Below are positions 1 to 14,240 of a DNA stretch of 64,000 nt, piece by piece. The stretch's first letter is position 1. Each line of letters opens with the position of its first letter. The DNA is taken from contig JAMPIQ010000002.1 of NCBI GenBank assembly GCA_024699855.1, positions 12,834,001 to 12,898,000 of the forward strand. The letters are read 5' to 3'. The stretch comes from Aphelenchoides besseyi (Eukaryota > Nematoda > Chromadorea > Rhabditida > Aphelenchoididae). The position numbers were made by a program, and so were the translations under genes. The notes beneath the pieces are model-generated. The model saw nothing but the letters and a program-made list of their open reading frames with translations. It was not told the origin of the DNA and ran no database searches.

Positions 1-1141
<1,141 letters not shown>

Positions 1142-1660
1142 TCAGTAACACACGATTACATTCCATCTGCCATAAGCAAGACCTTTTCGATTACTGGTCT
1201 CAATATTCACTTCTAATGGGCATTTGCATGCTTTGACGAACCCTTTGCATCATAGTTGACGAAATTATTTCTAACGCTTAAGCCTCTACAACAATTATTT
1301 TTGAATTCTTACACGCCAAAGACTTTGAGTACTTATTTCCAAGTTTCCATAAATTTCTACAATTTGCTCTGTGTAAATGTGAACCTCAGTTTTCGCAAGA
1401 AAACGTTTGAACGTCGTGTTTTTGCTGATAATTTTATTGCAATAAAAGCATTAATTGAACAAGCTAGCGACATTAAAAATACGAAGATAGGAATAACACT
1501 GGAAAGAACGTATAATCCGGTGGTAGCTACATGAAGATATGTTTCGCTGGGAATTGTTTGTAAAATTGTTAGCTAGAAGGCAAATGGAGTTTGAAGACGG
1601 TGATCAAGCAGCGTCACGCAAACGTTGAGCCGCCTAAAAACGACCATAAATTTGAGTCAA
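1142..1660. other. Intergenic, convergent 3' ends of AP-2 mu and galt-1
   Basis: This is the space between the stop of AP-2 mu (+) and the stop of galt-1 (-). It is AT-rich with an AATAAA-like stretch near 1439 (GCAATAAAAGC). A 92-codon open frame at 1256-1534 has no ATG start and no recognisable family, so it is treated as chance. I see no further gene here. Confidence 0.5.
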
Positions 1661-2965
1661 TTACATTTTGTTTACCGTGTTTGTGTCAAAATCACGTTGA
1701 ACTTCGCTTAGCAATTCGTATCCGGCCATGTACTTCTTGCGACCTTGATTTAACAACGGCGGACAGATGTTGACGTGGAAAGTCCAGAAATCCATTTTCT
1801 CTGACAAATAACTTCCAGAAGGCGAATTGCGAAGACCCATAACGTACGGAACAGAAGTTGTCTGAAAGTAAAGTTATAGTCGTGAACCATAAAACAGTTT
1901 ACTTCAAACAAAGCGTCGTATTTCATGCAAATTGATTGCAACATCTTCATAAAATCCACAGATTCTTCCTAAATATTCGAATCTTCGTACAGAAGTTAAA
2001 AGGTCGAAATTACCTTTGTCATTTGATCAATAGATTGAAAGTTGCGCCGTGGCAATATCAACACCTCATACGGCCAATACGCCTGAAAACCTTTGAAATG
2101 TCTGACCAATGAATTAGCATACCCAAAACGGAACTAAAATAACGAAATGCTCTGATTCTTTGACCACACGATCCCAACACTGAAGTTCTTTCTGAAGATA
2201 AATGGGCAACATTGCTTTTGCATGTTTTTCATAATAACTCTAAAATCTGACTGTTTTTCTTATAAACCGATCATTTTACCTTTTGATTGTTGTACATTTT
2301 CTCAATTGTGGTTGGCACAAACTTCGTACTCCAGATTTGACAATGCGGATGAGGCAAACTAGAGCCAACTAAAGATTTTTCTTGCTTTATCATAACAACG
2401 TCTTTTACCTTCAGCGCCACGGTTTTCAAAGATCTAAATTCAGGTGTAAAGAAGAGAGCAGTTAATTAGCAGCTACCTGAATGTATTCGTACTTCTCCTT
2501 ATTCGACTGATAGTACTCGTTCCAGCTCTCGAAAACAGCGTTCAACTCTCGAGCGTTCATTTGGGAAAAGTGTTTGTCATAATCAGGTGAATAGATGAGC
2601 ACATCGTTAACTCCTGTAAATTTCTGCTTATTAGGGAGGACATCTAATCGTTATGTCTTACCACTACATGGACCAGTGATGAAGACTTCATCCGCGTCGC
2701 TTTCCAAATCTTTTTTATCTAACGAATCAGGATCATTGAAAACAGCGAAGTCGTTTCGAAAAATGTGAGTGTATTCGAAGTTGGGTGTTTGTTTTCCGTT
2801 TCCACGAATTGCTCCAGGTGCTAACGGATCAGTTTCTCGTTTCAAAACGTCTTCATCTTTTTTATTTGCCGACAACTCTCCTTTCCACGGTCGATTAAGT
2901 CTTCCGGCCGGTGACGTGATCACCCAATCACCAGTGAGTATGTTCTTGACACGTTGACCAGACAT
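1661..2965 (-). CDS. galt-1: Galactose-1-phosphate uridylyltransferase
   Basis: This cytosolic Leloir-pathway enzyme transfers UMP from UDP-glucose to galactose 1-phosphate through a uridylylated histidine. On the minus strand the protein starts MSGQRVKNILTGDWVITSPA, the conserved GALT N-terminus, and carries LPHPHCQIWS near 2331-2365; the second His of HPH is the nucleophile. The last exon reads VPYVMGLRNSP, then KMDFWTFHVNICPPLL, then KKYMAGYELLSEVQRDF, ending NTVNKM with TAA at 1661-1663. Introns are short and interrupt the frame about six or seven times. The neighbour upstream on the same strand is ccdc-47, with about 310 bp between them, so one pre-mRNA is possible but not shown. The start is the only ATG fitting the family. 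Family identification is secure; internal exon edges were read by eye. Confidence 0.93.
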
Positions 2966-3275
2966 CTTAAATAAGTACTTGATACATTGTTAGAACTTTA
3001 CACATAAACAAGAGACTTGCGTACGAAAATAACGTACTCAAAACGTATGAAAAGTACAATGATTTTTTATTGAATTTATTCTTAACAACAATAACAACAA
3101 CAACGCAGGTTAGGGCATTCATTTAAGCTCCGATTCCCGTTTTAACTTACTTAGCGATCACAGTTTTAAAGAATAAAGTGATAAAAGAAGTATTGTTGTT
3201 TTTAATAACACTGAGACAATGAAAAGAAGAAGAGCAAAGCTATGGAGTATCCTATTTTACTTGACCCGTATTTGC
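2966..3275. other. Spacer between ccdc-47 stop and galt-1 start (both minus)
   Basis: About 310 bp lie between two co-oriented genes. On the minus strand it would hold the ccdc-47 3' UTR and the galt-1 5' region. An AATAAA appears on the minus strand at about 3071-3076 (plus strand TTTATT). The length is longer than the roughly 100-bp gap of classical C. elegans operons. No coding is seen. Confidence 0.45.
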
Positions 3276-4834
3276 TTAAGTTTTGGCTGCTTTAACTTGT
3301 TGTCCTTTTTAGCTTCAATCTTCTGTAGACGTCTTTGTTTGTCTGGATCCTCTTCTTCCAACAATCGCTGTTTACGTTCACGTGTTTTTTCTTCGCGACG
3401 TGCCTGAAAAACGAAGTTGAAATGCCGTTTCTGAACTCAATTCACCTGTGCAGCTTCTTGTCGTTGTTGATGAGTGTTCTTCAAGAAGGACTCTTCGACG
3501 GCTCTTCGGTTTTTGTCGGCTTTTGCTTTTCCCTCACGACTCAAACGATAACGGCGAATACGTTCGATGGTATGAAACATAAATTGAAGTAAAGTCTGTT
3601 GAAGTTCAGTTGACTGTTCTGATTCGTACAAATTGAAGCTGAACACTAAAGTTGGTGTGGTGTCTGGCAATTTCGTGAGTGTTTCACTGAAAATGCAGAA
3701 TCCATTAAAAGAACCGATTGAAAGAACTTACTCGGGCATCTTTTGTCCGCAGTATTGATCCGAAAAGTGGAAGTAGTCGATAAATCGCTCATATCGTTTA
3801 ATGAATTGCAGCATGCTTTGATCGATGATAGCGGGAATACACTCGGAGATTTCCGCATAGATCGCGAACGATGACGGCAAACCGAATTGACCCACGTTTT
3901 TCTTTTCAGTCGCAAACGAAATCTAAACTTCCAATTGAATACGTTGTTCGTAAGCATTAAACATACCAGGTCGGTGTACTCTTTGGCAACTTTTGACACC
4001 GTTTTGCGAAGACCGAATGCAAAAACGAAAGCATCCATTTCGTTACTGTCCAATTCGACTTTATGTACAATCTTGTCGGTTCGTGGATTTAACCGATTGA
4101 TCGTCATGCCGACCAAATCCTGTCGTTTCAATAGCTTCAATTGACTGAGCATTCCCTGCACACCAACACGGCCGCTACTCCAAATCGAATAGCTGTACTC
4201 GGTGTCTTTCATCATATGTCCACCAGATGCATCTTGAGAAGTTCCGTCGTCACCAACCAAAGCAAAGTTTTGCTCGAGAATCGGATGACTGTACGCGTAC
4301 CAGTTGTTAGCCAACGCGTGATTACGCGTTTTTCCGTAAATGAAATTGAGAGCATAGATGACAATCAACGCTAACATAACGCTTTCGACTTGATACGAAG
4401 ACCAATTTGAACGGAAATGAGTCGGAATCTAAACCGAATTAATAAGTTAAAGATTAGAAATGGAAACTAACATCAGCAAATGTCAAAGGATTGATCTTGG
4501 TTTCGGGTTTTGTTTCGGATTTACCCAATGGTTTCTCGTTGGTCAATGGCTCTTCGATGCTTTCGTCTCCATCGTAAGGCAGAAATTCGTCTTCATCAAA
4601 GATCAACTAAAAACATGATTCAATAGAACATCACGATATAGAAGAGAAGATTGTGGTCAAACTTACATCCACTTTTGCAGCTAAAGGTGTTGTAGACTCG
4701 GGAGTCTTTGCGGACTCCAACGACGGCGTAGGCGCATCAAAGTCTTCGGGTGTGTCGAATTCCGAAAAGTCGTCTTTGGAGCATCCAACTATTGAGGCTG
4801 TGAAAACAAGAAAAAGAAATACTTTTAAATGCAT
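3276..4834 (-). CDS. ccdc-47: CCDC47 (calumin) homologue, PAT-complex ER translocon subunit
   Basis: CCDC47 is an ER membrane protein that, with Asterix/WDR83OS, forms the PAT complex for multipass protein insertion. The minus-strand ORF starts MHLKVFLFLVFTASIVGCSK, a clear signal peptide, followed by an acidic Asp/Glu-rich lumenal segment (DDFSEFDTPEDFDAP). After LTFADIPTHFRSNWSSYQ comes a hydrophobic segment (VMLALIVIYALNFIYG) that fits the single transmembrane helix. The cytosolic domain follows (NRLNPRTDKIVHKVELDS). The C-terminus is a basic coiled coil (KADKNRRAVEESFLKNTHQQ ... KKDKKQVKAAKT, TAA at 3276-3278), as in the family, where it contacts the ribosome. About five short introns. 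It is adjacent to galt-1, an order I recall from C. elegans cosmid ZK1058. Confidence in family is high. Confidence 0.92.
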
Positions 4835-5066
4835 TTTGTTTCCGTAAAAACAATTCGACTGTCTTCAGAAACCAGCGGTCAACGACCAAACTTATTGGAT
4901 AGTCGGTTGTGGGAAAGCAAATCAATGGCATTGAAGTGAGTGTCCACAGTGTCCTACAGGTTAATGTCATTTTAATAGAACACGTTTATTATCTCTGTTT
5001 GTTCTATTGAATTAATCTTTTTCTTTTCTTGTTAATCGCTCAACGGCCATTTGCAGTCGACGAGCG

Positions 5067-8000
5067 ATGACCGTCAGCGAGGCCACCAACGAGAATGAGA
5101 TCTCGGAACCGGAGGGAAATTTGGCGAAAATTGTAAGTGTTTTCTTTCTTTTTGTTTAGTTTATTACTTTCCAGGATCAACTCAAAAAATCTGCCAAAGG
5201 TTTGGAAAAGTCGATTGGTGGAGCTCCAATCGAATCAGATGTCATTCAGTCGGTTGTCAAAGCAATTCAACAATGTGACGGTACGATGAAAACTCTTACG
5301 ATCTTATAGTCATACTCTTTCCAGAGATTCCCGATCAGTTGATTCGCGCTCTAACATTGGTCATCACCTCAAATGCCGTGTACAATTATGCAGCTCCTAA
5401 ACACGCACCATTTGCTATCTTACGAGCATTGGGCAAACACAACTTTCCGAAAACATTTGAGTACACGATCAAATCATTTTCTCAACTGATAGTGTTGCCA
5501 TCTACGAACAGGTTCTTCAACAAGCTCTCCATTGCTAACGACAAGAATTTAGGACAGCAACAAGAGGTCACTTGACTTACGTCCGCAAATGGATCCTCAT
5601 GCTGCTTAATGACGGTCAAAAGCAAATAAAATCGGTCGAGGATGTGGTTATTGAAGCGGTACAGTTTTAGATGCATAAAACGTTTGGTTGAATTTGTTTT
5701 AGTTGCTGATTGTTGCATCGATTTCTTTTCATCAATCAAAACGCGCGTCGTGCAAAATGCTGTGGATTCTGAGAAAAGTTACTACCAACAAATGAACACA
5801 TCTTATTTTAATTTTAGTTCGATGAAACAAAGTTCTTTTCGCTAATCGATCTCAAGTTATCGAACTCCGCAGCCGATGCTCCACGAATCATGTGTTTTTT
5901 AGCTTTGCTTTCGACGGAACTTAACGAAGAACAGGAACACAAATTCAAGTGAGTAGCTGCAAGCGGGGTATTGCAGCTAGATTCTAGGAACTCAACGGAA
6001 AACAACTCAAGCAGTCAATTAGCGGTTTCAAAGTTGTGGTTGAAAACGTTGAATACTGTTTATTTCGCCAATAAAACATATCCGGGTGACTCACTCTTTC
6101 TCTTTAATGTAAGTATACTTCTTGAATTGCTTTTGAAACAAACGTGTTCAGGACGGTTATAACGTTTTGAAATACGTTGGCGCTGCAGAGTTCAATGATG
6201 CTTTTTGTTCATCGATTCGAAAATCCTATTTGCGAGTTCCAGAAGTTGCTCTGCCCACTTTGAAATTGATGTTCAAGTTTTCACCATCGCTGCCAATCGA
6301 GTTTGTCAATTTCGTTGGTGAAATGGTCTTGGGTATGAAATCGAAATTCAACTAAAATTAACAAAACTCATGTTCAGATACTTTGTCTTCGGCCAATGAC
6401 AAGTTTCACGAATACGCCGCCACCGTGTTGGTTCGTGTACTCTTTTATTCCGAATCAACAAAACAAAAGAAGTTGTTAGACATACTCTTTGGTACAGTGA
6501 ATTCATTCTGTCATTAAGTGCTTCTTGACAAAATTTAGGTAAACAAAGTAAAACGAAAAGTCGCCCACAATACGCAGACGAACTTCGCAGTTTTCTCTTG
6601 AACCTTCGACCCGATTTCACGAAGCAGACAAACGTGACAACTTTGGTAGAGAATTTGTTAGCTATTTCGGAAAGCGAACTTACATCAGCTAGTGAGTTCA
6701 AAATGTATTTAAATGATCACAAATTTTTTTCAGAAACTGATGTTGTAGCAGCTCCATTCGCTCGAATCTTTTCGGCGTTGAGTTCTCTCGTTACGGCGGA
6801 AAATGTGGAGAAATATGTTGATGTGTCATTGGCAGTGTTAAAAAAAGCACCAAACAACTTTCCTATCACATGTACTTCTGCAGTCTCAGCGCTGGCAACA
6901 ACTGAGTGGTTATCCGACAAAAAAGTTAACGTGACTCTTGATTTAATCAAACAACATCTCAACGCTGCTATTGGACTTACGGTTTCTGCAGATTTTACAT
7001 TTTTCTTGACTTTGTTGCTCATGAAATTGTCTCGGCACATCGAACAAGTTGCTGAAGTTCACGCGCTTCTCGTTCAATTGTTAACTTCCGATGCATTTAT
7101 GAAGGACAAATTTCTGACTAATTTGAGTTCTGACGGTAAGACTTTAAACTTTCGATTAGTTGACTTGAGATTTAGCTGTTCAATTTGGATGGCTGTTTGT
7201 AAAAGAGTTTGTTAAAAGTACAAAGCAAATGGACACAACAAATCTAAAAAAACTGGTTAGTTATCTTAACTTTCGTTTGTGCTATCTTAGTCTTTTAGCC
7301 ACAACGAACTGCATTTCTTCGATTCTTGTTATTACTTCTTGAGTGGCCTGAAAAAGTGCCGATTCCAACATCGTACAAACACGAAGACATTCTTTCAAAA
7401 GCAAGTATTCCAATTTTATCATGGATTTTAACGGGATGGACGGAGTTTGTTAACAACAACGAATTCTCTGAGGTATCTTATCCTTAACTACTAGAAGTAA
7501 CTATAATTTCAGGCTTATTTCAAACTTCTTGATGCTCATGATCCTCATAACATTTCAACTTTGGACAATCTTTTTGTGAAATCGGCAGTTTTTTCTTCAA
7601 TTCCAAAGATTATAACGGTCGCGGTAGTGGATAATTCAACGGTCTCTAAAGAAACTTTGGCAAACCTCGTCTTTCAAGGCATTCTACTTGCAAATAACGC
7701 AGTTAAACGCAACGAGAAGACCTTGAGAAATTTTGCGATGGCTTTGCTAAATACTGAACCCACGAAGCAACTGGTTTTTGAGACCCTCTTCGATTGTGGC
7801 ATCATGGAAGTACTCTATGAACTTAATCCGTTGAAGTGTCGACAGAATACCATTGGATTTCTTGTTGCATTAGAATCGGAGAATTCGCGTCATCGCGACT
7901 ACGCTTGGCAACGTTGCATTACGATCAGTAATCAAATTGACTTGAAGAAACTCAACGACGTTACGGAAACTGAGAACAAAATCTTTTTCACGGCCGAAGG

Positions 8001-11000
8001 AGTTCTGTGTAATACAGCAGTTATTGACGAGTGAGTCGGATGATTAAAGAGTTTGTATCATTTCATACTTAGGAACTCTGATGCCACATTGGATGGAAAA
8101 CAGAATCTTCGACGCGAGAACAAAGCTTACAAATTCAAAGATCAAATTGCAGAAATCGAGTTACGAAAAGAATTAGCGGAGAAGAATAAGCGTGAAGGAA
8201 AACTTACTCCTCGTCAACAAGAAGCAGTTAAACGAGAGTTGGCAAAGGAATCGGTTAGTTTTTCGTTGGTATTTGACGATATTTTAACGATGTTTAGGAT
8301 ATAAGACGATCATTGAATCCGTTTTATTTGCCAGTCAAAGCCCTCCACGAAATCTTACCAGTGATTTTGCGTAATGACCCTAATGGCGCGTTGAAAAACT
8401 ACGAAATCTTTTACGATCGAGTGGTTCCAGCGCTCAGATCGCATCTTGTTGCCAAACTAATGGCTGAATGTGTTACTGCATATCGTGACGTTTTCTTCTC
8501 TTCGTCTTCGGACTTTCTAGGTTCGAATATTCTCTTTGGGTTTACTTTCGTATATTCAGGTGAACGCGCGTTATCATCGTTATTCCGTGCTAGTCGAGCG
8601 GTTGTCACAGTACCCGAATGGAGTTGGGAACCGTTCACTGAGCAGCTCTCCAAATTCGTTACTTCAATGAACTTGTTATCCTTAATGAACACGTTGTTTG
8701 ATGAACAAAACGCTATCGATGCGTTGGAACAACTTCGAGACGAAGAGTTGAACGAAGATGCTTTCAACGAGGGATTGACTTTGGGTAAATTGGCGTTTTC
8801 GTTGCCGATTCTCGAGCGCGTGTTCACTGACACAAAAATGGAACAACGATTGTGCAGCGAAATAACCAACTTCTTAAAGTCAGCGTTTGCTTTGGACTTT
8901 TTGACGGTAATGAGGAGCAATTTCTTGATTATTAGCTTGATGTTTTCAGGTCGAAGAACGAGAGTGGACGCCGATGAAATTGCTCAACAAATTGCTATTA
9001 GATACGCTCTGTAACAACAATAATTTGGAATACTTTGAAGATGTTTTCGAGTTGTTAAAAGCCATTTTGAAGAAATTGGACGAAGAGAACTCGAAATCAG
9101 AGAACGTTGGAAATTACGTCAAAATGATGATCAGTCAGCTGAGAAATCCGAATGAGTACGTACGTGAGCATATTGGAATCTTATTGATGGTCTGTCAAAC
9201 GATCATCGCGGAGTCGTGTGTCAAACAGAAAGATCTTTACCATTTGTCGCTGTTGGTGATTAGCAGCAACGAACAAAGTAAAACTCATCGTCAAGTGGGC
9301 TATGGATCCAGAATCATTTGTGAAAAACTGGACATTAGTCCTCAACCGGAGGTTAGTGTTGTAATCAAACGCTTCTTATCTTCAGGATTTAGATGCATAA
9401 TGAAATCCTGACAGAACTTGGATATCCTTATGAATTTTGGCAAGTGGGAGCTGCACGTACATTATGCCCATTGTTCAACGAAAGAAGTATTATCGAACTC
9501 GAAGGATTATACAGAAAATTGTGCGAAGTAGGTTCTTTTGCTAGAGACTGTTGAGAACATCAACTTTCAGATTGTGCCCGCTCTTAAAGATCAAGTCGGT
9601 CGTATTATCATGCAAGAACGAGATCAATGGGCCGAACGTCGTGGTGTGGCGATTGCTCTTCAACATTACATCTCTTCAACATTCTACAACGTTTCGTTGT
9701 TCGAAAAACTTTTGCAATTCCTCGTTCCCGATGGTATTGCTGATGACAGTCCAATTGTGCGAAAAGTCATGTACGAAACGGCATCAACGTTAATTTCAAT
9801 GGTAATTGGTTTCGGTTTAAATTGCCATTAGATTTCATTTGTAGAATGGTGCAGACAAAATCGATTTTGTTTTGCCTTTATTGGAAAAACTGTTAACTGA
9901 GGTTTCCGATACTGAGAAAGGTGATATTCTTCGGAACGGATTAGTGTGTTTAATGGGCACATTGGCACGTTATTTGGAACCAGAATCAGATAAATTGAAG
10001 TCAATTTTCATTCGTCTTATTGGAGCTCTCTCTGTTCCATCACGACAAGTTCAACAGTCGGTTGCCGTTTGCTTGCCGCCGTTGACTCAGTTGATTCGTG
10101 AAGAAGCTCTAAAGAAATTACGAACTTTGATGGAACAACTTCCAAAAACGAAGATTTACGGTGAACGTTGTGGTTTTGCTTATGGGATTGCAGGACTAAC
10201 CAAAGGTCTTGGACTAGTGTGCTTTGATGACATCAAGTTTTTGCCCACAATGATGCAGTTGTTCGTTGTGAAAGAAGCTCAAGGACGTGAATCCGCATGC
10301 ATTCTCTTCATGACCATGTGTTTGTATGTTTTTGTTTTATGTTTGTCAGAATCTCTAGATTTACAGTATCCATCGTCGAGCATTTGATCCGTACATCATC
10401 AAACTTCTCCCACTACTTATTCAGGCATTTGGTGACTCGGACGATAAAGTACGCGAATCGGCACGAACTGCTGGAGCGGTTATGATGAAGAACATCAGTC
10501 CGACTGGTGTCAAAATGTTTCTTCCCGAAATTTTGGCGGGACTTAATTCAGAATCATGGCGCGCTAAATGTGCAAGTGCCGATTTTCTTGCCAACATCTC
10601 CAATTGTGCTCCAAGTCAATTGTCCGAAAGTTTGCCAAAAGTTGTGCCCGAACTTGCCACACTGATGACCGATTCTCATATCAAAGTGCGCAATGCGGGA
10701 ATCGATGCACTTCGACAAATTGCTACGGTCATCACAAATCCGGAAATTCTGTCCATTAGTTCGCATTTGATTGCCGCTTTTATCGAACCGGCAAAAGAGA
10801 CGACTCGTGCACTTCAGATCATCGTAAACACGAAATTCATCCATTTCATTGATCCACCGGCATTAGCCTTGATTATGCCCATCCTGAAACGTGCTCTCAA
10901 CGATCGTGAACCTGATGGACGACGAATGGCTGCAAACGTTGTGACAAACGTTTTTTCTATTGCTGATGAAAAGGTAGTTTCATGTTAACGATAATTGGTC

Positions 11001-13397
11001 TATTAATCACAATTTAGGATGTTGAACCGTACATGGATATGCTTGTTCCTAATCTTAAACATTCTCTACTCGACCCCGATCCTAAAGCTCGTAGTGCAGC
11101 TGCTCAAGCAATCGGTGCGATTGTGCATCATAACACAAGTGGTGTCTTCACCAGCTACACAACCGATTTAATTCCATGGCTCAAGGAACACATGGTCAGT
11201 CGATCATCCATGGTTGATCGAATGGGTGCTGCTCAAGGAATGGCTGAAGTGATTTCGGCATTTCAAAGCGGTACAGAATTGGTTATCAATCAAGCAATCG
11301 CTTTTACCATGGATTCCACTAATGATCCGGCAATGCGTGACGGCTACATTCGTTTGTTTACATATTTGCCTTCAACGCTTGGAGATCGTTTCATTCCATA
11401 CATTGAACGTGTTATCCCATCAATTTTGGCTGTAAGTTTGTAGTTTTTTTTTATTGTTTACGAGTTCGTTTAGTCTTTGGCTGATGAAACAGAGTATCTG
11501 CGGAATTCGGCTCTTCATACCGGCCAAATTTTGATTTCAACTTATTGCTCACACGCCAAACGTCATCTTCTTCCATCGTTGCTTGACGGGGTTATTAATG
11601 AAAGTTGGCGTATTCGGCATGCTGCTGTTACATTGATTGGCGACTTTCTTTTCAATATTTCGGGAATCAGCAGTAAAATGACTTCGGATACGAATAACGA
11701 AGACGATACCTTTGGAATGGAATCTGTGAACAAAACAATTGTGCGATATGTTGGACAGAAAGCTCGTGATCGGATTATTGTTTCGTTGTACATGGCTCGT
11801 TTCGATGCGGGAGTACAAGTTCGTCAGGCTGCTTCTCACGTTTGGAAGCTCGTCGTTTCGAACACACCGCGTACGGTCAAAGATTCACTTCCGGCTCTTT
11901 TCGATCTTATCGTTTATTGTGTTTCAACGTCAACTGAAGATCGGCGTACAGTAGGCGATTGAAGCGGATATCAGTTAAACTTCGTATTGTTTTTCAGATG
12001 GCCGTCGAATGTTTGGGCGAAGTGATTCGTAAATTGGGTGAACGAATTATGGAGTCGCTTATGCCCGAAGTACAAGCCGCGTTGGAGGATGAACGACTGG
12101 AACATCGTCGTGGTGCAATGGAAGCACTTTCGGTTATTATCGTAAACGCATCTTCTGAAACATTCGACAACTACAACAAACTGATCATTAAAGCATTTCG
12201 TCGAACGCTTTGTGATCGTGATCATCATCTGAGACAAATTGCTGGCGAAGCTTTTGCTGTTTACCACAATGTAAGTGTTCATTCGGTCATCGGTTTTTAT
12301 TCACACAAAAATCTTAGAAAGTCGGAGTTGGTGCGCTTGAAGACATTGTAGATCCGATGTTCAAAGATTACGCTGAAAACGAAGCCGAAGAAGTTCTTGA
12401 TGGAATTGTGGCAATCTTGAGTGTAAATCGTCGTGGTCGAGTATTGACGATTCCGTCGCTTGTTGGACGAATTCTGAAGTTCCGATCGAAAGCCTACGTA
12501 CTCAGTCGATTGAGTGCTGTAATCGGTGATACGATTGAAAGAAGTTTCCTGCAAATCTTCACTACTTTGTTAAACGAAAATACGAACGCCAGTGATGAAG
12601 AGTTCGTTGGGCATTGTAATGCACTTCTTCATTGTCTACAAAGCACATACACAATTGTTGGAGCATTTAAGTTCTTTTCGATGAAGGGCGTTGAAGGGAA
12701 TATTCTGGCGGCTCAACTCATGACCGAAATGGTGCGCATGTTGGATGTTCGTGAAGACTTACTCAATCCATATGTCGACGGCATCATGACTCTTTACTGT
12801 TCGGAAAATCAATTGGTTGTCACAGAAGCCGTCAAATTGCTTATGACGTTAATCAACAAATGTTCTGCTGACGAGGCAATGGAAATCCCAACGTATTTAA
12901 GTTCGTTTGCTGTTGGTGCTCGCGATGAGAAGAAGACAATTCATGGTTTGAATCAACCCGGAAGTTGGCGTCCATTTTCGGAGCTCATGTCCACTTCTTC
13001 ACGTACCGGATCGTTGATACAAAGAGAAAGAACGGTTCGAGCGGTCGCCGATTTGCTCGAATTTACAACCGTCAATGCTATTCTGAAGCCTGTGGTTCCG
13101 TCCATTGTTGCCATTCTTCTTCGTCTGCTTGCCGATCAATGTCCAGCGACGTTGAAGTTCCAAGCCGTGCGAACCGTGAAGATTTTGGTCGACAAAGTAG
13201 GTGTTAAATGATAGACTGTTAACAGCATTTAGGTGCCCGATGTTATGCGTGCTTTCGCACCGCAACTTATGAACTTCATGAATCGTTTATTGCAAGAGTA
13301 CGAAGAAGATTCCGTAATGCCGGACATCTCGACTTTGCTCGAACTCACCCGCGAAACCATTGGATACGTGAAAGAATTGACTCCCAATCGTTCCTAA
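5067..13397 (+). CDS. gcn-1: GCN1, ribosome-bound HEAT-repeat activator of the GCN2 eIF2-alpha kinase
   Basis: GCN1 binds stalled or collided ribosomes and passes the signal to GCN2; it is a cytosolic scaffold made of HEAT/ARM repeats. The proposed start is [18 protein letters not shown]; the end is [13 protein letters not shown] with TAA at 13395-13397. Diagnostic blocks are [20 protein letters not shown] with [17 protein letters not shown] (about 8095-8253), matching the charged GCN1 linker. The eEF3-like central and C-terminal repeats follow: [35 protein letters not shown] and [17 protein letters not shown] (about 11070-11670). More than 20 introns of mostly 40-55 nt give a predicted protein of over 2,000 residues, as expected for the family. 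AATAAA lies at 13449-13454. No frame break was seen in the parts read. The N-terminal start is less certain than the rest. Confidence 0.93.
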
Positions 13398-13448
13398 TTA
13401 CTATATGTTGTTAATCGTTACGACTGTTGCGATTGTTAATTGTTTGCG

Positions 13449-13454
13449 AATAAA
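13449..13454 (+). terminator. Poly(A) signal of gcn-1
   Basis: An AATAAA hexamer stands 52 bp after the gcn-1 stop codon, in the right place for 3'-end formation and before the transposon insertion at 13524, which therefore does not separate the gene from its signal. Confidence 0.6.
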
Positions 13455-13523
13455 GTATATTTAAAAGTCCTAATGAACATATCTTGTTTTAACAACTTGT
13501 ACATTATTGAATTCGACCACCTA

Positions 13524-13749
13524 CAGGGTGTCCCGGCTGAAACTTCTGATTTGAAACGCGCCGCAAAATTCGAGTTCTTAACCAATTTTGATGCGGTTTC
13601 TTGTAATTGATAGGAAATTTATGGAAATTTTGTTTCCTTTCAAAAGGTTTCCAGAATTTCATTCAGAATCATGAGAAATCTTCATTTTGGTGAAGTGTTT
13701 GGTTTTGAGCGGAAAAACCGCGTGCAAATGCTCTGCGGGTGGTCTCTCT
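13524..13749 (+). repeat. Left terminal inverted repeat of the mariner-type element
   Basis: This 226-bp arm runs from CAGGGTGTCCC to GGTGGTCTCTCT and pairs with 14241-14464. It differs by about one substitution in the first 16 bases and by a 2-nt insertion (AA after GCCGC). Transcripts across the element could fold into a hairpin of about 225 bp with a loop near 490 nt. Confidence 0.92.
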
Positions 13750-13767
13750 TCACTGCGCTTAACAAAA

Positions 13768-14169
13768 ATGTCTTGGTCACCAGCTGAGAAAGCGTTCTGC
13801 GTGATCGAGTACGGCAAACCAAACAGTCCGATTTCCGTTCAACGTGCCTTCCGTCGACATTTCAATCTTCCTCCACGTGCTCCCGTTCCGAATGCCGCGA
13901 ATTTCTCGACTTGCTTCGATAACTTTCTGCGACGAGGCGATCTCCACAAGAGACGTGGAGTTAGGGAAAGGTCGGGAATTGCGTCTGATTTTCAATTCGT
14001 TTTTTTAAGAACGGCCAGAACTCCGGAAGTGATGGCGGAAATTCTCCGTTTGATTCGTGAGGACCCAAAACAATCAGTTCGCGCGCTTGCAAATCTTGAG
14101 GGAATGCCATCAAAAACGACCGTTCGATTGAAGAGTAAGCCCACAAACTCCAAAAATTCATCCAAATAG
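13768..14169 (+). CDS. Truncated transposase: DUF4817-like helix-turn-helix domain only
   Basis: This 133-residue ORF begins MSWSPAEKAFCVIEYGK and continues NSPISVQRAFRRHFNLPPRAP. It resembles the N-terminal DNA-binding domain (DUF4817-type) found before mariner-like transposases of insects and nematodes. It continues RTARTPEVMAEILRLIREDP, a linker typical of the same families, then ends KPTNSKNSSK at TAG 14167-14169. The catalytic DDD/DDE domain is missing. The ORF could be extended upstream into the terminal repeat to 13687, but the ATG at 13768 gives the normal family start. It lies inside the element between its inverted repeats. It may be a non-functional remnant, or may still bind element ends. 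Domain assignment is from memory of the family pattern. Confidence 0.75.
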   Translation: MSWSPAEKAFCVIEYGKPNSPISVQRAFRRHFNLPPRAPVPNAANFSTCFDNFLRRGDLHKRRGVRERSGIASDFQFVFLRTARTPEVMAEILRLIREDPKQSVRALANLEGMPSKTTVRLKSKPTNSKNSSK

Positions 14170-14240
14170 ATGGAAGATCTGTTGAGATTTGAACGATAAA
14201 CACTTGAAAATCAGTCAAAGATCTTTTCTGGAAAGTGGAG

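Noticed and set aside
8411..8920. 169-codon minus-strand frame inside gcn-1
   Set aside because: It is a shadow of the GCN1 coding strand, Ser/Asn-rich from reversed codons.
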